Shown: positions 1 through 11,429, numbered from the stretch's first letter. The stretch: DNA of 64,000 bases from Plazaster borealis (GCA_021014325.1 CM037459.1:14100501-14164500), one strand, 5' to 3'. The notes: generated by a model from the sequence alone, not told the origin. Numbers and translations are program-made.

Positions 1-106
1 CTTCGTAAGGATACAGCGATGGATCTTCAGACATCGGCTTGGCAGAAGTGTTTTCCTCGTGTTGCTTTGAGATGTTTGTAAAGTCTGCCATCATTACGCT
101 TACCAT
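1..106 (-). CDS. Class A GPCR of the local family, N-terminal fragment cut by window edge
   Basis: Reading the minus strand from the ATG at 106-104 gives 35 residues before the window ends. The last eleven, MSEDPSLYPYE, align with the extracellular N-terminus of the other receptors here (VDPSLYPFE in the 8857-10218 gene, SSLYPYEAR in the 25782 gene), immediately before TM1. An N-I-S sequon near residue 11 fits a glycosylated extracellular tail. An in-frame TGA lies upstream of the first ATG, so this start is plausible, although four further in-frame methionines follow. The gene continues to the left of the window, on the same strand as the next receptor. The match is short but specific to this family. 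Whether the rest of the gene is intact cannot be seen. Confidence 0.7.
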   Translation of the reverse strand, partial: MVSVMMADFTNISKQHEENTSAKPMSEDPSLYPYE

Positions 107-202
107 CGGACATAAATTTCGATTCAACCGACTGATACTAATTCAACGAGACGAAATGCATTAACTACCTTGCACGATGCCATCTCGCTCTCCAAGTAAC
201 AG

Positions 203-210
203 CTTTTATA
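203..210 (-). promoter_or_regulatory. TATA box candidate for the edge receptor gene
   Basis: The minus strand reads TATAAAAG here, about 97 bases upstream of the ATG at 106. That spacing would leave a 5' UTR of roughly 65-75 bases. It is a sequence match only, with no transcript evidence. Confidence 0.4.
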
Positions 211-778
211 TCATTCATAAAGCTTTATCAAGAAAGCCAGGGCCATCTTATAAGCCACTGTATAAACTATAGTTGTTTGGAGAATATGTTTTTAAGGTAA
301 TCAGGCGTGGTTGTTAGGCAAGACCTAATTGTCTTTCAAACCAGTGGGCTCGTAAACCTTGCTGCTTTTGGCCCTAAAAAGGTAATATCAATATTTCAAA
401 CTGGATGTTTCAGTTCGTTAAGAACCCAAGTGAGTCACTTCTTGTTGCTTTTAAAAATAAAAGAGTTGGATAAAAGCGGAAAGATAATGGAAAATCCAAT
501 TGAGTATATTTTAACTGTAAACTAGCACGTTGTTGATGTACGTGAGACTAGGTCGCAATTCAAGTTGTTCCTTAATTTATTGTAAAAAAAATTTTAAAAA
601 ATTAAAATGTTAAGGTAAAGTAAAAGTGAAATGTTTGAAGCTTTGCATGCTGTTGTGCGTACATCTATATGTATTTCTCCTTGGGAAAAGTGTTCTCTAA
701 AAAACAGCCCCCTGTTGCGGTCTAGACGTTTCGAACAGCATACTCTGCTCGTCTTCATCAGAAACCTCAAACAGAGTA

Positions 779-827
779 CCGTTTGTTTTTTGTTTTTGTT
801 GTTTGTTTGTTTGTTTGTTTGTTTGTT

Positions 828-862
<35 letters not shown>

Positions 863-882
863 TTTTTTTGGGGGGGGGGGGG
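779..882. repeat. Composite microsatellite (GTTT)n-(GT)n-T-run-G-run
   Basis: A GTTT tetranucleotide run passes into GT dinucleotides, then about 24 T, then 13 G (870-882). The short reading frames crossing it are artefacts of the repeat. Confidence 0.9.
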
Positions 883-1423
883 TTCTTTGCATCAACAAAA
901 TTATGCTTACCAGAATAAGGTAACCAGCCAAAATACCATGTCACATGTACAATACTGGTATTCTGCTCATTCTGCTAAGCAGAAAAAAGTTTCTCTACGG
1001 AATTAAGCCCAGTTGTGTAAATAATTCGTCCGTTACAAAAATAACCACTGCCCCTCCCAAATTATTGTTATTGTTGTTAGAGTATGGCGAGTCTACATTT
1101 TGTGTATTTACATGTATATATTAATTTTTTTGTTAAATTCATGAAGTACTCTTGCTTCAATTTCTTTTGTGATATATTCGTACCGAAATTTGAGGTTTCG
1201 TTCAAAGGGTATGCTGAAATTGTCGTTAAAATCCCATACAAAGGGTACCAATTAGTTGTACATTGGCTAAAATGTTTATATACAAGTAATACAATCTATC
1301 AGTGTATGGCTTCGCTGCGAAAGGTTGTGAGCTGCCCACAGGTCGACAAAAGATATAGGCCAGGAGACTTCTAGCTATTCAATCTTCTTATTAAACCATC
1401 GTCTTTAATTAAGTTGTCTTTAA

Positions 1424-1759
1424 AGGCCCTGTACACTATTGGTAAGATCGAAAAACACAAATGTTCACAGATTCACACACAACTTACATGATTTAAAGTA
1501 AGTAATGGTTGAAAGGGTTCCTTAAAATATTTCTGCCTAAAATGCTATCGTTTCTGAGAAATGAGTAAAACAATAGTTTTTATCACGCGCGATATTTTGA
1601 ATAAACAGAAAACACATAAGGTCTCTTTTCACTTATTTTCTCGTGATCTCGATGACCAATTGAACTCAAACTTTCACAGGTTTGATTGTTCATGCATATG
1701 TTGAATCACACAAAATGTGGACACTGATTTTGAGCTGTTACCAAAAGTGTACAATACCT
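1424..1759. mobile_element. TTAA-flanked MITE, divergent copy
   Basis: The 336 bp element starts AGGCCCTGTACACTATTGG and ends with the inverted match (ACCAAAAGTGTACAATACCT). It is flanked by TTAA at 1420-1423 and 1760-1763. The termini and the internal stretch around 'catgcatatgttga' match the copies at 3397 and 11062. TTAA target duplications are used by the piggyBac and Kolobok superfamilies. There is no transposase, so it is non-autonomous. Confidence 0.75.
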
Positions 1760-1763
1760 TTAA

Positions 1764-3392
1764 GAGTTCTCCACTTTGAGTTGGGCCTACGTCTCATCAG
1801 ATATCGCGCAGGCATCCCATGGGAGTGTGTAATGTAATATTCGCTACCGTACCGAATCCAAAGAACGATAGATTTCCTAGGGAATTCTAAAAGAGGGATG
1901 TTCCACAAGGAATTTTGCTTACAAAAGTCTAATGGGAGGGTATGTTAAGTACAGTGACAAAGGAAAGAACAAAATACAAAGAAGTCTCCAGGGAATGCAA
2001 ATGGAAATATTTGTGTACGTGGGTGTGTGTATGACTACTGGATTAGATCCGTGTTGATAAGTGGGGGGGGGGGGGGGCGGTGGTAATAATGACAAAATGA
2101 AGTTCCGGACATTATCAAGGTGAGTTTTATGGAATGACGTATGCCAAATAAACTTAATGTATTGTCAAGAGTAGATCCGGGATTGTTGGAAAGGGTACAG
2201 TTATGTGTATTAAACGAACTGAGTGCGGAGCACGACTCTGTAATGGTATGCGGTAAGCACATTGCGGCCCTGCGAATAAATAATGTTAAGACAAAGATGC
2301 AATCTCCCCCCCCCCCTCCCTTAGGAATAGATCGTGCCGGAATTGGCGGCTGCGGATTGGTCACCACGTCATTATGCAAATTACATGACTGTATTCAAGC
2401 ACCTGCTCCCCGCAGAAACAGCCTCATCAACAGCCGCAGTAGCAACTGCGCACCGATTTGGACACGGCCATTTGCTTTTACAAGGGCGCAGAAGCGCCAT
2501 TCTTTGGTAAGGTTGACATGACCACATAAGGTTTTCACCAACGAGAAAGTCTTTATGACAGTTTGTTTTTTTATTAGGAAAAGGAAACATTTGATAACAA
2601 GTTTACTTTAAAGTGAGGTTATTTTAAAGATGCTAGGTCCTGTTTTCACCCTACTTGACCAGAAAATACAGATTTAAAATGTAATTAGCTATTTTTACAG
2701 AGACGAGAAAGCTGTAAGCCTTCATTAAAATGTAAGGTATTGCACGAAAAACTCCGCAAATGATAGTTAATTAAAAACTAAAAAAATAATGAATTCTTGT
2801 CAGGATTCTGACATCATCTCACGTCCATCAGCAATGTATGCTTAATTGCACGTTACATGTATGTTGTGCATTGTCCATGCCCTATGCGAAAGCTTGTAAA
2901 TGTTTTTCGTTTAAAAAAACTAGAGAGTAGGCCTATCATTTTATAAAAATTCGTTCAGAGAAAGACAAATCTACGAAAATCGGACCATCATCTTTCAGGG
3001 GTCGTGTCAGAGTGAAAACCAGCCCTCAAAAAAGTTAATATTAATGGATATACGAAAAACAGGTTGAAATTATGGCATGTCAGCTTCGCGTAATGTAATA
3101 AACGTAATGTTTGACTGTGAATGTGCAGTAAACATGCCCCCATGATTGCTCGATCCCATACGGAGACCGAAGACAATAGGAACAGTAGTCTCCACAGTGT
3201 AATTATGAATAGAGGAAAGGTCCCGGAGGTCTTGTACAACGTCCACAGGATGATGTTAATTAACAAGGACAAGGAAACACATTAAATCAAGCCACATAGA
3301 AAGTGTTTTCAGAAGGTGTGCTTTTGTGTTTGATAATTGGAGATCCAAATGAACTACACCTGTTACGGAACAATTGCTAAATGAAATTTGCT
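1764..3392. other. No gene seen
   Basis: AT-rich intergenic sequence with a 15-base G run around 2062-2077 and a C run near 2307-2317. No receptor homology or other recognisable coding pattern on either strand. Confidence 0.55.
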
Positions 3393-3396
3393 TTAA

Positions 3397-3764
3397 AGGC
3401 ACTGTACACGTTTGGTAATTACTCAAAATATATATTAGCATAAAAACTTAGTTAATAACAAGCAACGGAGAGCTGTTGATAGTATACAACATTGTGAGAA
3501 ACGACTCCCTCTGAAGTAACGTAGTTTTTGAGAAAGAGGTAATTTCTCACTAAAATAATAAAATACTTCATGCAAGAAGCCTTTTATTCCTATCTGAAAG
3601 CACACACATTTGTACGACAAGGGTGTTTTTTCTTTCATCATTTTCATGCAACTTCGATGACCAATTGAGCCCAAATTTTTACAGGCTTGTTATTTTATGC
3701 ATATGTTGGGATACACCAAGTGAGAACACTGGTCTTTGACAATTACCAAACGTGTTCAGTGCCT
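3397..3764. mobile_element. TTAA-flanked MITE, family A
   Basis: The 368 bp element begins AGGCACTGTACACGTTTGG and ends with its imperfect inverse (ACCAAACGTGTTCAGTGCCT), flanked by TTAA at 3393-3396 and 3765-3768. The interior matches the copy at 11062-11425 in reverse orientation over almost its whole length. Confidence 0.85.
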
Positions 3765-4027
3765 TTAAAGTTACATGGACCGATTTTCACGGACAGAAAT
3801 TTGTTTATAATGTTTTCTCTGAACGAATTGAGGCAATGATGCTGTTTCAGAACGACATACCAAAACTTGCACATAATGCCATGTACCATGCACTTACTGT
3901 TTGTACAAGAAGAATGGACGTGAGACAATTTCGGCATCCCACAATAATTTTATTTTAAAATACCTATCACTGGTGGATTTTGTTTTGTGCAATACCTTAA
4001 ATGAAAGCTTATAACTTTCTCGAAACT

Positions 4028-4700
4028 ATTCAATTCAATTCAATTCAACAACATTTATTTCCATTTCACATAATCTCATGTGCCGGTATCATAAAAAATA
4101 ATGATTTACATAAAAACAGAATACATTAATGATATATAATAGTACGAATAGGGCAGAGTTAGTGAAATGGAGGCAAGCCCAGTAAGCGTTTGCTTGAGTT
4201 GGGAATGCCATACAGGACAAGATATAGACAACGGACAAAAAGACAGACATGTTTAGTACAAACAATCTATAAAAATAGATTTTGACAAAAATAGAACCTA
4301 GTATGTTTAGCAGAGTATCTCATTCAGATAGTGATGACATAGTGTGTTGATACTCGGTAAATAAAACATGCCACTTCAATCTCCTAATGGAGTGAACATT
4401 GTAAATAATTTGGGTCTATCGTGCCTCTTGTCAACATATCGTGGCATACGTTATCAATAAAACTGTCTACTGATGGGAAAAGCTTAGCTTCAGAAATTAA
4501 TTTTCTGAAGGATTCGGGTCATTTGTCGTTTTGAGTTAAACAGCCTTGACGCAAGTCTAGAAATAATGCTACCCATTATTTTTCTTTTGAACAGAAACTG
4601 AATAATACATTACTAATCTGTATGTTAGTTGAACAACATCGTGTCCGTGTGTCATCTCGGGTCTTCATATTAACTGTAATGGGAAATAGAGAAACCTGAT
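4028..4700 (-). mobile_element. Possible LINE/retroposon 3' tail, minus strand
   Basis: The minus strand ends in AATAAATGTTGTTGAATTG followed by repeats of the same pentamer (4028-4050). This is the type of tail left by non-LTR retrotransposons that prime on a short tandem repeat. No coding part is visible, so the left-hand extent (about 4700) is a guess. Confidence 0.35.
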
Positions 4701-4911
4701 AACACGGAAATCACAATAATAATTAAGTCTAGGAAACGGTAACATCACGAAGTCAACAATTTAAACTAATCAATCATTATCCATAAAACGATAATAACAT
4801 TACTTATATTAATTCATGTTAATTTGTATTACTTGTTAAATATTAACATATATTATTTTGTTCTTGTTTAGTAGACTTGAAAATATCAACATCATTATTT
4901 TTTAAATAGCT

Positions 4912-5133
4912 AAGCTAAGGCCATCTCCCCTACAATTGCTATACATGGATATGTTTGTGTCTGTGTTTGTTTATGCCTCTGACGAAGGTCCGGTTTGGAT
5001 CGAAAGCTTAGGTCATCTCCCCTACAAATTTAATATTATATATATATATATATATATAATTAGTAGGGGAGATGGCCTTAGCTTTCGATCCAAACCGGAC
5101 CTTCGCACGAGGCATAAACAAACACAAACATAT
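4912..5133. repeat. Long inverted repeat (hairpin) with (TA)n loop
   Basis: The left arm 4948-5024 and right arm 5063-5133 are reverse complements with few mismatches, and the loop is an AT run (5037-5058). A shorter extra copy of the left-arm inner end (the CATCTCCCCTACAA block) precedes it at about 4912-4934. It may be a foldback MITE. Confidence 0.85.
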
Positions 5134-5777
5134 CAATTTACAGCAAAAAGAGGAGCAAATGATTAAGGGAAGGTATCCAGAAAAAAAGCGCGAAAATTAC
5201 AGCCAATCAAAGTTATTAATTTACAAACAATAGGGTGGCTAAGAACAAATCAGAGTAAGGTAGCGAGGACAAATGGTGGTCAGTGTGAAAGGGTGGATTA
5301 CTGGACAATAAAGGTGGTAACTGCATTCTAGGTATTACAATGCGGAAAGCATGATCGGGTAGGATTAGAGGGCAAGCTGCATCAGGATAATATGTTTATA
5401 AACAATGGCTTATAGTTGTCTTGAATTGTCTGTTCTGGTCTTTTTAGAATATTATTCATTCCTTTCAGGAGATTTCCATTTTGATATAGATTGTGAATTG
5501 TTTTCCTTGTCGATGTCCTTCCGGCGTACTTGGCTAATGTCATTCTATCTTCTCGATTGTATTCCTAACATTGGCTGTCATTCAAAAGCTCTTAAAGCCC
5601 AACAGTTGACAGTTGTTCTTGGCTCAGGATTAAACATTTTCCTGTGTCATGTTGATGGACATACTTTGTTAATAATAGACATATACTTGGCAATGAAAAT
5701 AAATCGAATTGAACACCTTTTGTTATTACGCCATGTTCAAATGCGTAAATACATTTAAGAACAATTTGCAACTTTAA

Positions 5778-6334
5778 AGGGCCTCCGAAGTCAACATTTC
5801 TTGAGAATATATTTTTAGCTACTTCCTAATCCCCTTTAGTGTATGGAAAGTAATTGACATCCATATTTTGGTTAATTTTATTGAAAAGGGAATTTATGTG
5901 GATATTTAAATTGTTGTCCTCTCTCATCTCAACGACTGAGGGCGCTGTCGCAGTGATGTCATTTCAGGGAGACACTTGTTTTATTTCTGTTGAAAACAAA
6001 ATGAAATTGGGAACCCCAAATTTTCTTGTTAAAAGAACTAACTGTGAGAAAATTGTGCACTTTGGCTTACTGCTGAACTGACACACTAACTAATCAAAAA
6101 CAAATGTTTACGACAGCGAAATATCATAAATTCTGTCCACTTTCTGTGCATAAACTAACTGCAACATTGAAATTGCTGCTGACATGACATCACACCTTTG
6201 CTAATAAAGATGGAAATTTGCATAAGCATTAATACACAAAATGAAAAAAATGAAAATTTAAAATAAGGTGAACTTGGACACAAAGGTGCATCTCCATGGA
6301 TTGCATTAAAAACTAACAAAGTTTCATGGACCCT
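5778..6334. mobile_element. TTAA-flanked DNA element, non-autonomous
   Basis: Starts AGGGCCTCCGAAG after TTAA (5774-5777) and ends GGACCCT before TTGA (6335-6338). The terminal inverted repeat is short and imperfect. It abuts the MITE at 6339, sharing the four-base target between them. Confidence 0.5.
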
Positions 6335-6338
6335 TTGA

Positions 6339-6728
6339 AGGGATTGTATTCGTTTGGAAATTGGAATCCATTGTTTGTTTCAATCGTGTACAGATGTAGA
6401 TATATACCATAAAACCAACCTGTGAAAAATTAATTTCAAAATGTGCTAGCGTTTTTGATATATTGCCGAAAATTTGGAGCGGTTATGTCCACGCAGGAAG
6501 AATAATCTGCAATTGAAATACACAATTTGGGAAACGTTACTGTAGTAACGCTTCTCAGATTCAATTTTTGGGGATAAAAAGTGATATATTTTTCCATAAC
6601 CGCAGCATTTCGAAGTGAAAGTTTCTCAAAATGCATTACAACTATCCAAAGCTGCTGTACTTCTTACCAAGTATGTTTTTATTGCCATTTGTTTTCAGAG
6701 TCATTACCAGACGTATATTACAGACCCT
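6339..6728 (-). mobile_element. TTAA-flanked MITE, family B
   Basis: A 390 bp element bounded by TTGA (6335-6338) and TTAA (6729-6732). Its interior is the reverse complement of the elements at 42350 and 50151, including the GTGGACATAACC block. The short minus-strand reading frame inside (6436-6636) resembles one at 42446 only because both lie in the same repeat. Confidence 0.75.
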
Positions 6729-6732
6729 TTAA

Positions 6733-7930
6733 ACTGTGTCTAAACTCAAACTGACAAATCTGCAATTTGAAAATGTTGTTGTGCAGTTTAAGTCCACTCA
6801 TGTTGGTTTTTATGAGTTACATCTTACCACTTATTGTAATCAAAACGTTGGCTTTAATTAACAAAATAATTAGTCAAACATATCCCCCTCTTATGAAATA
6901 ATGACCTGCTTTTGCGCACATCTATTTTAGTATTTGTTTTGCTATAAAACAAATATGGCAGCCATGTCACAAACAGCAACGTCTTTTCCCGCCCATTTTG
7001 ATTTGGGGTTCACGTCTCTTGGTAAAAATTTAAAATCCAGTAATTGATATGAATGGACCTTTACCAGCATTCATTTTTGATTTAATAACCAAACTAAGAT
7101 TGCTTTTGAGCTAGCAGCAACAATCAGGATAATCATATTTCAAGGCCAGAACTGAATAAACCTGAACAACTAAGAAAACATGTTTATTACATACCTGTCT
7201 CTCCATTAAAACAGTGAAACAGGGTACAACATTTATCTGGCAACGAAAAATGACTGATCGAAGTCTGAAATCTTTCCAAATGAAATACTGTCATAGTCGA
7301 CAATATTCCATTTGGAGATCCCCCACCCCCCCCCCACCCAAAAAACCCCACAAATAAAATAAAATATTTTAATTCGGACGAATAATCGAAATAAGACCGT
7401 ATACGAAGGTGCGCAACATTTGCTGACAAAACATTGTGCCTCGTTAAAATAGTCAAGTTGTCTTTTAAGACAACTTTACTTGAAACCATATTCTTTGTAG
7501 ACTTAAAAGTCTACAAAGTACAAATGTGGGGTCATCTACAAACTATTTTTGCTTGAATTTGTTTAATTTAGTCAGAAGGGTCTATATCTTATGCTTTGGG
7601 AAATTTAAAATGTGAATATTTTTGTTGATGTCACGCAGGGTTAATCAGCGTTTCCAAGTCACGGGGGTTAACATTACATTTTTACAGGAGTTAATTCAAA
7701 CTGGTATAATATATTATTGTTTGTGTTTTTCTTTTATGTTCTGCTTTTTTGAAGAGCTATTCATTATTTTACATCCCTTCGTTATCAGCAAACACATCAT
7801 ACAACCAACATGTGAAAAATTAGTCACGTTTTCGAGGGGGAAAACCGGATATGCATTTATTTATTAATTAATTCATTTTGTTTCTATACTCGTGCTTATT
7901 TCAACTTAAAATCAAAATTAACAAATAAAC
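6733..7930. other. No gene seen
   Basis: AT-rich sequence with a C-rich run at 7321-7338. No family similarity or coding signal was found. Confidence 0.55.
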
Positions 7931-8062
7931 AAAGATCAAGTAATAAACAAAAAGGAAAACTGACTAGTAAATTTTTAATAATTTGGGGTTGAACAAAGAC
8001 AAAAATTGACTAGAGCGGGATTTGAACTAACGACCTCCGGATTAACGTGCCGGCAATCTACC
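7931..8062 (-). mobile_element. Fragment of tRNA-derived SINE
   Basis: The minus strand contains a B-box-like GTTCAAATCCCG stretch preceded by ACGTTAATCCGGAGGTCGTT, and a tail related to that of the better preserved SINE at 30206-30437 (shared GTTTATTACTT and TTGTTCAACCCCAAA blocks). The A-box half is degraded. Confidence 0.55.
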
Positions 8063-8644
8063 AGACACAAAAAAGATATGTTTGGGACATCTTTTTTGCT
8101 CATATATTTCTGACGGGAAACAAAATCAGCACAATATAAACCGTGCAAGTCTCGCGCGTAGTCAAACTTTTTTTTGGGACCACTTTGGTCCCACTTACTT
8201 GTTTTAACGCGTGAAGGAAACCAACTAGCGCACTTTAACGGCTCCCAATGTTCGAATACGCGCGAAACTTGCACAGTCTATTGGTAGTATCAATTCAACA
8301 ATATAACGAAGAAAACCCGAGAATTAAACTTGAACTCAGCTTCCGGTTGCTGCAAAAAATAAAGAATTTCGCGCTCACCTCCGATCACAAAAATTATGTA
8401 AATGCTTGTTTTGGATGCGCGATGTTAATCGCCAGATGCTGTAATTCATGCAAATTCTTTTAATTGCAGTCTTTGGTTGTTGAGGCGTCAGGGTCCTCTA
8501 TTAACTGCGTCAAGCGTTAATTTTACACCAGTGTGACCATTGTAAATCCACGAAAGTGGTCTTTGAAAAGTTAAGATCAAATAAGCATCCTTGTCCCAGA
8601 GTTTTAAATGTTGTTTCAATAATAATTAACACATTATTTGTATA

Positions 8645-8650
8645 TTTATT
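8645..8650 (-). terminator. Candidate polyadenylation signal of the 8857-10218 gene
   Basis: AATAAA on the minus strand, about 207 bases past the stop codon. It is the nearest canonical hexamer seen downstream of this gene. Confidence 0.35.
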
Positions 8651-8856
8651 ATAGAAAAACTAAAACTGATTTTTAAACATGTAATGAATATTTGTTGTTC
8701 AGATTTTGTTCATTAGATATAATTTAAAACAAAGATTTGATTTCAGAGAAAAAAATTCTTCGTTTGACGTGTTTCCTCGTTCCGATGCGCGCGAGACTTG
8801 CACAGTCTATTGAACCTGCACCGAAACAATGGCGGGGTCAGTGACTTTTTCTATCA

Positions 8857-10218
8857 TTAGGTTCTGCGTAGACGTGTCAGAACCGACTTCAGACTATCTG
8901 AAGGTTCTGGTATCTCTGAAAAGCGGCACTTGATTATCTTTCGCATTACCACCTTGAATTGCGGGTGGTTGATGCCGTAGATGATGGGGTTTACACAGCT
9001 ATTGAAAATAGTAATGGTTGCTCCGTAGAGAGCAAACTTACGACTGGATGGTATAGCGAGAGAGATGAAGTAAGGAGACAGTAACAATGTGAAGATGCAG
9101 AAGACCAGGAACAAGTTCTTGGTGATGGCTAGCTGCTGACGGCTGATTGCTCGACGGTGTCTCGCACTGGAATCTTGTACGGTGTTCACTGAGTTGACGG
9201 AACTAGCTGTACTAACGCGGTTGGGGACAATGGAATGGCAACTCGTAGTTTCACTGTCCCTGAGAGACTGTGAAAGCTCCCTAGAAGCTCCATGCTTCGC
9301 ACTGCCGTTAACGGGGGTTTTACCATGAGTATCAACAATAAATGTTATATCAGACAAATCTTCAGCAACTGTACCGGAACTGAATCTGCTTGATGTTTCC
9401 CCGACCGATGGTTCAACAGTTGATGGGATATGTGTGCTGCGGTCTCCGCTGGCGTTGATTTCTGCAGAAGAAGCCGCAATGGCAACCGAAAAGCTGACAG
9501 AAGTTTCTGCGATGGTTGGTCTTGACCTTATACCCTGCATGTTGTCCTTCTTCTTCAGCATTCTGAAGTGTCGTTTGAGATGGATGTAGAGTGCCGTGTA
9601 GCAACAGATGATGATGAGCATTGGGACTGGGTACAGACCTACAGATTGGGCCAGGTTGTATTCGGGGCCTCGTGGATGACCATCTTTGTCTGAGCAGGTA
9701 TTGTCTTGCGGATCGTAACCAATGGAGCCTATGCCAAGAATCGGCGGGAGGAAAAACACAATACACGGGATAACCCAAGTCATTGCGATCATGACGGCTA
9801 CTTTGCGCGGAGAATACCACCATCGATAGGTATCAATTGTTTGAGTGATGAGGACCATGCGGTTCAAAGCTATGGAGGCCAACGAGTAGATACTTGCACC
9901 GAGACCGGTGTAAAACTGCACCGCGGCGATGACACACGGGACTTCCGTCTCCAAGGGCCAGCTACCGTGGCTAAGCAAAGCTACAGAAATCCACGGGTAG
10001 GAGAGACTGGTCCAGAAATCAGCCACGCTGAGGTTGACCACGAAGGCGTTGGTCACGGTGCGGAGCTTCTTGGACAGGATGACGGACCAGATGACGAGAC
10101 TGTTTCCTACGAGGCCCAGAATAGAGACCAAGATCCACACATAGACTAAACCGACGCGAGTCTCGAATGGGTACAGTGAGGGATCAACAACTACCGGCTC
10201 GACAGTTGAACCATTCAT
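8857..10218 (-). CDS. Orphan class A GPCR (melatonin/Tre1-like), intact, long third loop
   Basis: This is a seven-helix plasma-membrane receptor of 453 residues in one exon, predicted to signal through G proteins; its ligand is unknown. Visible landmarks: N-glycosylation sequon N2-G-S; TM1 with GNSLVIW (39-44); NLSVADFW in TM2; C95 before TM3 and C175 in the second extracellular loop, able to form the class A disulphide; NRM (119-121) where DRY is usual; TM6 with SPYF (381-384); NPIIY (410-414) in TM7; then a helix-8-like HPQFKVVMRKI and a Cys at 431. The third intracellular loop is about 140 residues and Ser/Thr-rich, against about 60 in its neighbours. I chose the ATG at 10218 because it aligns with the paralogues; the frame stays open 59 codons further, to 10395. 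It runs opposite to the other complete genes. Confidence 0.9.
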   Translation of the reverse strand: MNGSTVEPVVVDPSLYPFETRVGLVYVWILVSILGLVGNSLVIWSVILSKKLRTVTNAFVVNLSVADFWTSLSYPWISVALLSHGSWPLETEVPCVIAAVQFYTGLGASIYSLASIALNRMVLITQTIDTYRWWYSPRKVAVMIAMTWVIPCIVFFLPPILGIGSIGYDPQDNTCSDKDGHPRGPEYNLAQSVGLYPVPMLIIICCYTALYIHLKRHFRMLKKKDNMQGIRSRPTIAETSVSFSVAIAASSAEINASGDRSTHIPSTVEPSVGETSSRFSSGTVAEDLSDITFIVDTHGKTPVNGSAKHGASRELSQSLRDSETTSCHSIVPNRVSTASSVNSVNTVQDSSARHRRAISRQQLAITKNLFLVFCIFTLLLSPYFISLAIPSSRKFALYGATITIFNSCVNPIIYGINHPQFKVVMRKIIKCRFSEIPEPSDSLKSVLTRLRRT

Positions 10219-10476
10219 GATTGAAATTGTTAATAACAAGTTCTTCTGCAAAGTCTCGCCTCGTAATGTTACTGGTTCAAAACCACAGTTGTTTGTTGAT
10301 ATCAAGATTACTTTGACGTTGAGTAGGAAAATATGCACAAAGAGATCTAAGCAGAACCAAGTTGACTGTCGACGCCAACATACATGATACATCATCAGAT
10401 AACTGCGTAGAAAACGGAGCTTAAGAATTCATCCAAATGGAACATTGTCGTGACAAATGCCTCCATCGGTCGTAGG

Positions 10477-10484
10477 TTTATATA
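10477..10484 (-). promoter_or_regulatory. TATA box candidate for the 8857-10218 gene
   Basis: Minus strand reads TATATAAA about 260 bases upstream of the chosen ATG and about 82 bases upstream of the alternative ATG at 10395. The closer spacing to 10395 leaves the longer start possible. Confidence 0.35.
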
Positions 10485-11061
10485 TGAAAATGAAATGCTA
10501 AAATGTAGCTTTTCGAAGCCTGCCCTAGATAAAAGATTACAATCAATAGGCCGTGTACAATTGATGCGCACAATATTATAATGACTCGTCCGTCTTCGTT
10601 GTCGATCCTTTGTTAGTCATTGTAATGTAATGCATTGAAAACAATGATTAAATGCACTGCAACGATGAATGATATACCGAAACTCGATGGTTTCAGTTAA
10701 TTAATTCTGCTGCTATTATGAAACCAAGGTTTTGTAATGATTAGTTGTTGATTTTATCTGAGGTAACGTGAACAGTCAATGCATAAATAATAACGATGTC
10801 ATAAAGCGAATGAGGCAAATCAGCCATAAATACAACACCTTGAAATGTATTTTTGTTTGATGAGGTGACGCATTTGCTACAAGACTTTGCTCGAAACACC
10901 GGGGCAAGCCTTCTCTCAAAGAACAGTGTACCATGCTCTTGTACGATTGATATCCCATTTGAAGTCAAAACAGATATTATTGTTTTCAGGGGAAGTGTAC
11001 TGTAGCTGTCTCAGCAAAACCGCCAATTAGTGCATAACTCTCTCAAAAGTTATCAATTTAA

Positions 11062-11425
11062 AGGCACTGAACACGTTTGGTAATTGTCAAAGACCAGTGT
11101 TCTCACTTGGTGTATCCCAACATATGCATAAAATAACAAGCCTGTGAAAATTGGGGCTCAATTGGTCATCGAAGTTGCAAGAAAATGATGAAAGAAAAAA
11201 CACCCCTGTTGTACAAATTTGTGTTCAGATAGAATAATAAAAACTTCTTGCAAGAAGTTTTTATTATTTTAGTGAGAAATTACCTCTTTCTCAAAAACTA
11301 CGTTACTTCAGAGGGAGTCGTTTCTCACAATGTTGTATACTATCAACAGCTCTCTGCTGCTCGTTACCAAGTAAGTTGTTATGCTAATATATATTTTTAG
11401 TAATTACCAAACGTGTACAGTGCCT
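11062..11425. mobile_element. TTAA-flanked MITE, family A, inverted copy
   Basis: 364 bp, flanked by TTAA (11058-11061) and a mutated TTGA (11426-11429). Termini AGGCACTGAACACGTTTGG and ACCAAACGTGTACAGTGCCT. It is the reverse complement of the 3397-3764 copy. The centre has its own foldback of TTTTATTATT around an ACTTCTTGCAAGAAGT palindrome. Confidence 0.85.
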
Positions 11426-11429
11426 TTGA

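Larger units (their letters stand above)
107..1419. other. No gene seen; noncoding with simple repeats
   Basis: Apart from the TATA-like site and the composite microsatellite at 779-882, nothing recognisable is found. The open frames here are short and low in complexity. Confidence 0.6.

Noticed and set aside
6436..6636. Minus-strand frame similar to 42446-42679
   Set aside because: Similarity is due to a shared TTAA MITE, with frame disruptions between copies.
9706..10149. Open frame antisense to the 8857-10218 receptor (and similar ones at 31510, 39053, 41212, 46850, 49055, 62553)
   Set aside because: Shadow frames opposite conserved receptor codons; they recur only because the receptors are paralogous.
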